The notes beneath the pieces were generated by a model. That model was not told the DNA's origin and did no database searches. It worked only from the letters and a program-made list of their open reading frames with translations. DNA of 35,495 nt from Solemya velesiana gill symbiont (GTDB taxonomy: Bacteria; Pseudomonadota; Gammaproteobacteria; Chromatiales; Chromatiaceae), in contig NZ_MPRJ01000014.1 in assembly GCF_002020805.1 (NCBI RefSeq), forward strand, positions 1 to 35,495. Direction: 5' to 3'. Every line of letters starts with the position of its first letter. Position 1 is the stretch's first letter. Made by a program: the position numbers and the translations under genes. Shown piece by piece: positions 1 through 6,108 of the stretch.

Positions 1-2
1 GC

Positions 3-68
3 AAGTTCGACCCGACCCATTTCGACGTCACTGAAACCAATCTGCGCCTCCAACACATCAAGCTCTGA
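3..68 (+). CDS. C-terminal tail of an unrecognised protein (5' end outside window)
   Basis: An open frame runs in from the left edge and codes for 21 residues, ending in ...TETNLRLQHIKL before a TGA at 66-68. A strong stem-loop with a T-run follows 30 bases later, which supports a real gene end here. Too little is present to name a family. The gene is convergent with the FadL-type porin downstream. Confidence 0.5.
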   Translation, partial: KFDPTHFDVTETNLRLQHIKL

Positions 69-98
69 TTGACCAGGGTGTAGCCGCCGGACGCTTAC

Positions 99-121
99 CC
101 CGAACCGGTGGTTCGGGTTTT
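99..121 (+). terminator. Rho-independent terminator
   Basis: A perfect 8-bp stem (CCCGAACC / GGTTCGGG) with a GGT loop is followed by TTTT. It lies 30 bases after the stop of the gene tail at 66-68 and before the convergent porin gene. The T-run is on the plus-strand side, so it should act mainly on the upstream plus-strand gene. Confidence 0.8.
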
Positions 122-144
122 CCTTTGGCCATGGTTTGGCACTG

Positions 145-1404
145 TCAGAATGTCTTCGACAGGCCTATACCGACGAGGTGCACGCTGGATTCATAGTCTC
201 CATCAAAGCGATTCGAACCGTTAAAGTCGCTAGCGCCTATCCAGGGTGTAGTGGCTGCACCACGGAAATTCCTGTCCTCAAACTTGACGTACATATAGCC
301 CCCCTCAACAGACCAGCCGTTGCCGTAGTCGTGGCCGACACCGATGCTGAAGAGATGGCGATCTGAATCGGGTACCCGGGGACTGAATGCCAGATCGGGT
401 TGGCCGGTTTCATCATAAGTGTAGCCAAAGCGCAGCTGGGTCTTGGCGTTGAGATCGTAGGTGGCACCGATGCGGTAGGCATTGGCATCTTCCCAGTGAT
501 TGTTGCTTTCAATTGGACTGGGTGCTACCAAACCGCCACTATGGTTTATCTGTAATACATTGAAGGAGTCCCAGCCAGTACGGGTGATGTCGAACTCCAG
601 GGCCAGCTTGTCGGTGGCCTCGTAGCGCACACCGGTCTGCAGGCGCCAGGGTATGGTCAGGTCGCCCCAAGCCCTAGCTGAGTTAGTAGCTATGTCATTA
701 GCAGAGCCTTTAACCGTGACTTCAGAGGATGAGTGATAGTTGAAGCCGAAGCTCCAACGATCCTGCTCATAGAGCAGGCCAACGTTCATGCCCCAACCGC
801 CTCCGTCACCTTTTATTTGTACAAGGGGTGCGTTGAAGACGATGGTCTTGATCCAGTAGTAGTCCAGGCCCACTGCCATGCTGGTGTTTTCATCAAGCTT
901 GAAGGCGAGCGTGGGATTGATATCGACGGTCTCAATTTTACTTTCTGTTGGATGAAATGGTCCCAAACCAGCGAAAACTGGATTTGTATATGTTGGTGCA
1001 TCGGCATCCCAGATCGATTCCAGACCGAAAGGTGCTGAAACGCCAAGACCGAATGCGACCTTGTCGTTGTAACGATAAGTCCCCTGGAATTGAGGAATGC
1101 CGATGATGTCTGACCCCTGGCTTTCATGGGTACCGGTTGTTGCGGTAGTGACCTCCAGGCTGGGCGCAACCGCCATGGCACCAAAACTGATGCTGGTGGG
1201 GTGGTTGGTCATGGCCGCCGGGTTGTAGGGTACGGCGCCCAGTTCATCTGGATTGGCCACCAGGGCGTTGGAGGTTCCGAGGCCTGTGATGGAAATCTCG
1301 GGTACCGCAAAACCTGATGCGGCGGCCTGCTGCGAGAGTCCGGCCAGCGCAAGGCCGCAGGCAACCGCCAGTGTTCTTAGTGCAAAGTTGTGTGTGCTGC
1401 TCAT
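145..1404 (-). CDS. FadL/OmpP1/TodX-family outer membrane transport porin
   Basis: The 419-residue product is an outer membrane beta-barrel of the FadL family, which takes up long-chain fatty acids or other hydrophobic compounds. A signal peptide (hydrophobic LAVACGLALAGL, then QQAAAS) precedes the mature start SGFAVPEIS. The early motif NPAAMTNHPTSISFGAMAV is typical of the family, where an N-terminal plug contains NPA. The chain ends in SKTF with a terminal Phe, as expected for BAM-inserted barrels. I chose the ATG at 1404 because GGAG lies about 10 bases upstream and the signal peptide begins just after it; a longer frame to 1455 adds 17 residues without a good ribosome site. The substrate cannot be told from the sequence. 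It is divergent from the secreted protein at 1565, and an inverted repeat lies between them. Confidence 0.9.
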   Translation of the reverse strand: MSSTHNFALRTLAVACGLALAGLSQQAAASGFAVPEISITGLGTSNALVANPDELGAVPYNPAAMTNHPTSISFGAMAVAPSLEVTTATTGTHESQGSDIIGIPQFQGTYRYNDKVAFGLGVSAPFGLESIWDADAPTYTNPVFAGLGPFHPTESKIETVDINPTLAFKLDENTSMAVGLDYYWIKTIVFNAPLVQIKGDGGGWGMNVGLLYEQDRWSFGFNYHSSSEVTVKGSANDIATNSARAWGDLTIPWRLQTGVRYEATDKLALEFDITRTGWDSFNVLQINHSGGLVAPSPIESNNHWEDANAYRIGATYDLNAKTQLRFGYTYDETGQPDLAFSPRVPDSDRHLFSIGVGHDYGNGWSVEGGYMYVKFEDRNFRGAATTPWIGASDFNGSNRFDGDYESSVHLVGIGLSKTF

Positions 1405-1500
1405 TTCAGGATCTCCGGTACTTTGACTTATTATTGATCCTTGTATTATTTGCAATTAACACGCAATTCGCCCGAGGTTAAGTTATTTTATTCATTATTG

Positions 1501-1527
1501 CCAGTGGTTTGAGGTCAAACCAACTGG
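1501..1527. promoter_or_regulatory. 12-bp inverted repeat, candidate operator between divergent genes
   Basis: CCAGT-GGTTTGA-GG-TCAAACC-A-ACTGG: two arms of 12 bp around a GG centre with one unpaired A. It lies about 97 bases upstream of the porin start and 38 bases upstream of the GTG at 1565. It is well placed for a repressor controlling both genes, or it could be a leader hairpin of the plus-strand gene. The controlling protein is unknown. Confidence 0.45.
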
Positions 1528-1564
1528 GTGGTTGCTGTTTCAGGGGAATGGTGAGGGTGGTAAG

Positions 1565-2481
1565 GTGCTGAAAGGGAAAGCGGTTCTTGTTTTTTCTGTG
1601 ATCATGGTTTTTTTGTCGTCTGGCCGTACGCCGCCGTGCGTGCTGAAGGGCAGTTCCACCCCTATGTGCTTTCGTCCCATGTTAAGGGTGATTTCGTTAA
1701 GACCATCATCGAGGTGAAAGAGGCGCTCAACGGGGCGGGTTTTCAATTGGCCGGCGAATACTCCCCTTATGATGATGCCCACGTCATCGTGGTAACAGAC
1801 GAATTGCTGACGGATGTGGCCAGTGCCGGGGATATAGGGTCTCTTTTTGCCCAGGCTATACGGGTATCGGTGACCCGCGTGGGGGAGGCGATCCAGGTCT
1901 CCTACGCCAACCCAGAGTATTACGAACACGCTTATCAGCTTAAAAAGAGTCTTGCCCCGGTGAAGGAGAAACTAGTCTCTGTCATGGGGCAGCAGGAGAC
2001 CTTTGGCCCTGAAGGGATGAGTCCAGAGAAGCTGAGAGGCTACCACTATTCCTACGGCATGGAGTATTTCGACAACTTCATGGAATTGGCGAAGTACAAG
2101 GACTATCGAAGTGCCCTGAATGAAGTGGAGCAGGGGCTTGAGGAGAAAAGAGGCGGCGTCTCCATAGTCTACCGTATCGATCTGCCCAAAAAGAGGGCAT
2201 CACTTTTTGGTGTGGCGATGAGTGAAGGTTTCAGCAGTGACCGGAAAATTATGGAGACCCTGACCCTGGATGTTGGCGAACTGAGACACACCGCGCGACT
2301 GCCTTACGAGGTCCTGGTTGTTGGCGGACGCATTCTTGCACTGCATCCGAGATTCCGGATTGCGGTGGATTTTCCTGGTATGAAAATGGTGGGAGAACAT
2401 AGCTTCATGCAATTGAGTGATACGCCAAGCGCTATAGAAGAGGCCCTTACACGGGTGGCAGGAGGGAGCGTCACGCAGTAA
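1565..2481 (+). CDS. Secreted DUF302-like protein of unknown function (reading frame broken near the signal peptide)
   Basis: The main frame (from about 1636 to TAA 2479-2481) codes for a protein whose first half (about residues 5-110: VKTIIEVKEAL, GFQLAGEY, then IRVSVTRVGEAIQVSYANP) resembles the DUF302 fold. The second half, about 130 residues, is not recognised. That frame has no good start. A signal peptide sits just upstream in another frame, beginning at GTG 1565, with GAGGG seven bases before it: VLKGKAVLVFSVIMVF. Adding one T to the T7 run at 1608-1614 joins the two and gives a signal peptide ending ...WPYAAVRA before EGQFHPY. I therefore annotate one gene with a one-base deletion, either a sequencing error or a recent mutation. 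Function and substrate are unknown; export to the periplasm is likely. Confidence 0.7.
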
Positions 2482-2492
2482 CCACTCGAGGT

Positions 2493-2506
2493 GTTAATGG
2501 ATTAAC
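2493..2506. promoter_or_regulatory. Perfect 14-bp palindrome upstream of the LysR gene
   Basis: GTTAATGGATTAAC is a perfect inverted repeat with a TTA-N6-TAA core, 75 bases before the LysR start. LysR-type regulators often bind such sites to control themselves. The next 60 bases are strongly AT-rich (for example TATGATATAAGATAAT), so the promoter is probably there. The regulator link is inferred from position only. Confidence 0.4.
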
Positions 2507-2580
2507 AGATATAGCTTTATATAGTAAAAATATGATATAAGATAATTTTATTGCCAACCTGAGACAGCAGGGAAATTCTA

Positions 2581-3495
2581 ATGGCAGATCGTAGACTCCA
2601 GGTGTTCCATACCGTCGCCCGCTTGCTGAGTTTCACCAAGGCAGCAGAGACCCTTCATATGACCCAGCCGGCAGTGACCTTTCAGGTGCGCCAGTTGGAA
2701 GAGTATTTTAATACCCGTTTGTTTGACCGTACCCATAACCGGATCAGTCTGACAGAGGCCGGTGCCCGGGTATACGAGTACGCAGACAAAATCTTCGAGC
2801 TCTATGCCGAGATGGAAAATTCCGTTCGAGAGATGACGGGTGAAATCAGCGGCTCGCTCACAATTGGTGCCAGTACCACCATTGCAGAGTACATGCTGCC
2901 GGCCCTGCTGGGTGACTTCAAGCTCAAGTATCCGGAAGTGAATATCCACCTGAAGGTTTCCAACACCGATGGGATTGTCTCCATGGTGGAGAACAACACC
3001 ATCGACCTTGGTGTAGTGGAAGCTCCCGTGGCCAACAAGAACCTGGTGGTTGAGATATGCCGCCCGGATCAGCTGGTTGCAATCGTGCCCCCCGCCCATC
3101 CGGAAGCCGAGAAGGAGGAACTTTCCTACGATGACCTGGTGAAGTATCCCTTCATCTATCGCGAGGAGGGTTCGGGAACCCGCGAGGTGATCAATGAGTA
3201 TCTCGTGAGCGTCAACAAGGGCGGTGAAGGTCTCAGGGTGGCCATGGAGCTGGGTAGTCCCGAGGCGGTAAAAGGTGCTGTTGAAGCGGGAATGGGCATT
3301 TCCGTAGTCTCCCGGGCCACCATCCAGAAAGAGATCAAGTTGGGCACCCTGATTCCCATCAACTTGAACCCTGGACTTGAACGGCCGTTCTCCTTCGTAC
3401 ACCAGAAGCAGAAGTTCCGCGCCCGGGTGATGGAGGAACTGTTGGAATTCGCCCGTGACTACTGTAAAGAGCACGAGAACGACTGCCGGGAATAA
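2581..3495 (+). CDS. LysR-family transcriptional regulator
   Basis: This 304-residue protein has the standard LysR length. The N-terminal winged helix-turn-helix (about residues 1-60: SFTKAAETLHMTQPAVTFQV, then LFDRT and LTEAG) is followed by a linker helix and a periplasmic-binding-like effector domain (about 90-295: GSLTIGASTTIAEYMLP, then EAGMGISVVS). The effector domain resembles the CbbR/CysB-like group, also seen in regulators annotated as linked to selenium metabolism. The ligand and targets are not evident. The start ATG follows an AT-rich promoter region. The next gene begins 3 bases after the stop, and an AI-2E-type membrane protein follows, so the three probably form one transcript. 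Confidence 0.93.
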   Translation: MADRRLQVFHTVARLLSFTKAAETLHMTQPAVTFQVRQLEEYFNTRLFDRTHNRISLTEAGARVYEYADKIFELYAEMENSVREMTGEISGSLTIGASTTIAEYMLPALLGDFKLKYPEVNIHLKVSNTDGIVSMVENNTIDLGVVEAPVANKNLVVEICRPDQLVAIVPPAHPEAEKEELSYDDLVKYPFIYREEGSGTREVINEYLVSVNKGGEGLRVAMELGSPEAVKGAVEAGMGISVVSRATIQKEIKLGTLIPINLNPGLERPFSFVHQKQKFRARVMEELLEFARDYCKEHENDCRE

Positions 3496-3498
3496 GCA

Positions 3499-3873
3499 GT
3501 GTTGGCGCCCAAGCAAAACCTCCCGGCTGATCAGCGTAAGCTGCTAAAGCTCTATTCAGGGCTGAGTCAGGGAGAGCGTGAAAACCTGCTTGCCTTTGCG
3601 GAGTTTCTCTCCCAACGGGAAGAGGGAGAGGTTGCCACGCAGCAGATCGCCGAACCCAAGCCTATTCCCGGGCCCGAGGAAGAGAGTGTTATTGCTGCAA
3701 TCAAGCGGCTGTCCGAGACCTATCACATGCTGGACAGATCGACGCTGTTTCACGAGACATCGAGCCTGATGACCTCACATGTGATGCAAGGCCGGGAGGC
3801 AGTCGATGTCATCGATGAGCTGGAAGCGCTGTTCCAAACCAAATACCAGCAACTGACAGAGACTGGTGATTAG
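3499..3873 (+). CDS. Conserved small helical protein of unknown function
   Basis: The 124-residue product is soluble, Glu/Gln-rich and mostly helical by composition, with no signal peptide or membrane segment. It begins at GTG 3499 (or the adjacent TTG 3502), only 3 bases after the LysR stop, so translational coupling is likely. Two helical halves are joined by a Pro/Glu-rich linker (about residues 50-60: EPKPIPGPEEE). The second half contains SETYHMLDRSTLFHETSSLM and ends in a predicted helix DELEALFQTKYQQL. I do not recognise a family. Its place between a regulator and a transporter-like protein suggests co-expression but not a function. Confidence 0.75.
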   Translation: MLAPKQNLPADQRKLLKLYSGLSQGERENLLAFAEFLSQREEGEVATQQIAEPKPIPGPEEESVIAAIKRLSETYHMLDRSTLFHETSSLMTSHVMQGREAVDVIDELEALFQTKYQQLTETGD

Positions 3874-3893
3874 GCCAAGCTTGGGAGTTCCGG

Positions 3894-4955
3894 ATGCGTC
3901 TGCTGGCTGACTGGTTCAAACGTTATCTTTCCGATCCGGAAGTCGTTTTTCTTGCCCTGACACTGATCATCGGTTTCGCCGTGGTCATCACCATGGGCGA
4001 TATGCTGGCACCCGTTCTGGCGAGTGTGGTGATCGCCTATCTGCTGGAAGGGCTGGTCGGACTGATCGAACGGCGTGGCGTGGTGCGTCTGCCCGCTGTG
4101 ATGCTGGTCTTTATCGCCTTCATCCTGTTCCTGACCCTGATCATCTTTGGCCTTCTTCCGCAACTCTCGCGGCAGGTGACACAACTCTTCCAACAGGTGC
4201 CGGCCATGATCACCGAAGGGCAGGCACTGCTGATGCGGCTGCCTGAAAGCTACCCGGAACTGATTTCCACCGAGCAGGTGGCAGAGATCATCGCGGTCAT
4301 CCGCCAGGAGATTGCGGAACTGGGACAGGTTGTCTTGTCGGTCTCAATCTCTTCCGTGGTTGGGCTCATAACGATCCTCGTTTACCTGATCCTCATGCCC
4401 CTTCTGGTCTTCTTTTTTCTAAAGGACAAGAATCTGATTCTTGACTGGTTCGTGCAGTTTCTTCCCAAGAACAGGAAGTTTGCGGATACCGTGTGGCAGG
4501 ATGTGGACCGGCAGATCGGCAATTATGTGAGAGGTAAGTTCTGGGAGATTACCATCATTTGGTCTGCCAGTTTTGTGACCTTCACTGTGCTCGGACTTCA
4601 GTACGCCATGCTGTTGGGTGTGCTGGTGGGACTGTCGGTGATTATTCCCTATATCGGCGCGGCAGTGGTGACCTTCCCGGTACTGCTGATTGCCTGGTTT
4701 CAATGGGGCTGGAGTGCAGATTTCATCTGGCTCTCGGTGGCCTATTTCGTAATCCAGGCACTGGACGGCAACGTGCTTGTGCCGCTGCTCTTCTCCGAGG
4801 TTGTCAATCTCCACCCGGTGGCGATCATTGTCGCGATTCTGGTGTTTGGTGGTTTATGGGGATTCTGGGGGGTTTTCTTCGCCATACCTTTAGCGACATT
4901 GGTACAGGCCGTGCTGACGGCATGGCCAAGCCAGAAGATCGTCCCTGAAGAGTGA
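3894..4955 (+). CDS. AI-2E family transporter / PerM-like permease
   Basis: The 353-residue integral membrane protein belongs to the AI-2E transporter (PerM/TqsA/UPF0118) family. Several hydrophobic segments are visible: about residues 20-60, 68-90, 150-180, 215-250, 260-290 and 305-340. A soluble loop lies between (about 95-150: QLSRQVTQLFQQVPAMI). The C-terminal signature region contains VNLHPVAIIVAILVFGGLWG followed by FFAIPLATLVQAVL, typical of the family. Members export small molecules or act in Na+/H+ exchange; the name AI-2E does not prove autoinducer transport. It starts 20 bases after the upstream gene. A stem-loop follows its stop, opposite a convergent gene. Confidence 0.9.
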   Translation: MRLLADWFKRYLSDPEVVFLALTLIIGFAVVITMGDMLAPVLASVVIAYLLEGLVGLIERRGVVRLPAVMLVFIAFILFLTLIIFGLLPQLSRQVTQLFQQVPAMITEGQALLMRLPESYPELISTEQVAEIIAVIRQEIAELGQVVLSVSISSVVGLITILVYLILMPLLVFFFLKDKNLILDWFVQFLPKNRKFADTVWQDVDRQIGNYVRGKFWEITIIWSASFVTFTVLGLQYAMLLGVLVGLSVIIPYIGAAVVTFPVLLIAWFQWGWSADFIWLSVAYFVIQALDGNVLVPLLFSEVVNLHPVAIIVAILVFGGLWGFWGVFFAIPLATLVQAVLTAWPSQKIVPEE

Positions 4956-4957
4956 TT

Positions 4958-5007
4958 GGCTACACAGCAGATGGAATCTGCAGTGCAGCCTGAAGATTAT
5001 TTTGTTT
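4958..5007. terminator. Stem-loop between convergent genes, probable terminator
   Basis: GGCT-a-CAC-a-GCAGAT, loop GGA, then ATCTGC-a-GTG-c-AGCC (4958-4990): about 13 pairs with two single mismatches. On the plus strand it is followed by a T-rich stretch (ATTATTTTGTTTT). It starts 2 bases after the AI-2E stop and sits at the end of the convergent DUF2892 gene, so it could serve both. Confidence 0.6.
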
Positions 5008-5182
5008 TGCAGGTGCTCAGGCCAAAGGGCAGGTAAGCAGGGCACCAGCCGATTGCCGTTGTGAACAGGGGGATGACGCCGACGGCTCCCCACAGGCTGC
5101 CGGTATAGAACCCCCAGCCGATCAGGGCCAGGCCCACAACAATGCGCAATACGCGGTCGATGCCGCCAACATTCTGCTTCAT
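4997..5182 (-). CDS. DUF2892 (YgaP-type transmembrane domain) small inner membrane protein
   Basis: A 61-residue protein beginning MKQNVGGIDRVLRIVVGLAL, the usual opening of DUF2892 proteins. Two hydrophobic hairpin helices follow (about residues 10-25 and 30-46), then the conserved WCPAYLPFGLSTC, which has two cysteines. The same domain forms the membrane anchor of the rhodanese YgaP. I chose ATG 5182, with GGGAG six bases before it. An ATG at 5206, with GAGG five bases before it, would add eight residues and is almost as good. A Crp/Fnr-type regulator lies directly upstream on the same strand, and a TGTGA-N5-TCACA motif lies about 100 bases before the start, so regulation by that protein is a reasonable guess. 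Confidence 0.85.
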   Translation of the reverse strand: MKQNVGGIDRVLRIVVGLALIGWGFYTGSLWGAVGVIPLFTTAIGWCPAYLPFGLSTCKTK

Positions 5183-5279
5183 GAACTTCTCCCAATCTTC
5201 AAGCATACTGACCTCTGTGTGTCAGGGTCTGTTAACAGGTCCCGGATAACTCATGCTAAAGGTTGGGTGGTTTGTTGTC

Positions 5280-5294
5280 TGTGATAATGTCACA
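5280..5294. promoter_or_regulatory. Crp/Fnr-like inverted repeat upstream of the DUF2892 gene
   Basis: TGTGA-TAATG-TCACA is an inverted repeat resembling Crp-family half sites, but with a 5-base rather than the usual 6-base centre. It lies about 100 bases upstream of the DUF2892 start and just after the end of a Crp/Fnr-family gene. CTGTTAACAG, a second palindrome, lies closer to the start (5229-5238). Confidence 0.35.
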
Positions 5295-5335
5295 CAACGG
5301 TAGAGCAGGGGAAATTATCTGTTCGTCATGACCAT

Positions 5336-5932
5336 TCAGGTTTCAAGGGTCTTGTTCTCGAGACCGGTGATGTCGGTTATCTCGATGGTGCCCCGCGTGG
5401 TGTGGATCAGCTCGCTGGTTTCCAGGTCCTTGAGGATGCGGCTGACAACTTCCCCGGAGGTCCCGAGGTCGGAGGCTATCTCCTGGTGGGTGATTTGGAG
5501 TCTCTCCTCGTCATTCGATACACGTTTCAACAGGTAGTCTGCTATACGCCTGTCCATGCGACGAAAGACTACTTCTTCTACCACGTTGATGATATTTGAT
5601 AGACGTCGGGAGATAAGTCCGAATACATATTGACGCCACGCTTCCGAGTAGGCGAGCCATTGGTTCACCTCAGGGGCGGGGATAAGAGCAGCCTCCATGG
5701 GGGATTCGCTGACTGCAAAGGCAGGGAAGGGCTGGTTACTGAGGATGCATGAGGCCGTCAGAATACAGCTTTCACCCGGGTCCACCCGGTAGAGCGTGAT
5801 CTCACGTCCGTTTTCCCCTAATTTATATACTCTGGCAGTACCACTGATGACCAGGGTCAGATGCGAACAGCGGCTCCCCTCGTCACAGATATGATATCCC
5901 TTGTCCAACTCGACAACTGAAGCCGGTTGCAT
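5336..5932 (-). CDS. Crp/Fnr-family transcriptional regulator (5' end uncertain)
   Basis: The visible frame codes for 198 residues. A cyclic-nucleotide-binding-type beta barrel (about 1-110: VVELDKGYHICDEGSRCSHL, then SGTARVYKLGENGREITLYR) is followed by a dimer helix and a winged helix-turn-helix (about 145-190: QITHQEIASDLGTSGEVVSR, then ILKDLE). No Fnr iron-sulfur cysteine cluster is seen at the N-terminus, so the signal is unknown. ATG 5932 is probably not the true start. The same frame continues upstream with family-like sequence (PEKLEEKFGFLSDTSREFQ) but has no ATG, GTG or TTG before a stop. One extra C in the short run at about 5998-6000 would join it to a GTG at 6018 (V-I-T-N-P-S...). 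The intact protein would be about 227 residues, normal for the family. Confidence 0.85.
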   Translation of the reverse strand: MQPASVVELDKGYHICDEGSRCSHLTLVISGTARVYKLGENGREITLYRVDPGESCILTASCILSNQPFPAFAVSESPMEAALIPAPEVNQWLAYSEAWRQYVFGLISRRLSNIINVVEEVVFRRMDRRIADYLLKRVSNDEERLQITHQEIASDLGTSGEVVSRILKDLETSELIHTTRGTIEITDITGLENKTLET

Positions 5933-6108
5933 GAAACGGGCCTGGAACTCACGGCTCGTATCAGACAGAAAACCGAACTTTTCTTCCAGTTTTTCCGGGT
6001 GGATGGATTGGTAATCACACTTACTGCTTTTGTGAGAATGTAGAATAGCCGATCGATGCGTCTTCAGAAGCTATCGACCTGTGTACTGCCGCGTTTCAGT
6101 AGACCGGA

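Noticed and set aside
2578-3516. 312-codon open frame on the minus strand
   Set aside because: It lies exactly opposite the LysR gene, has a His/Gln/Gly-rich shadow composition and no domain; the plus-strand protein is a full, recognisable LysR.
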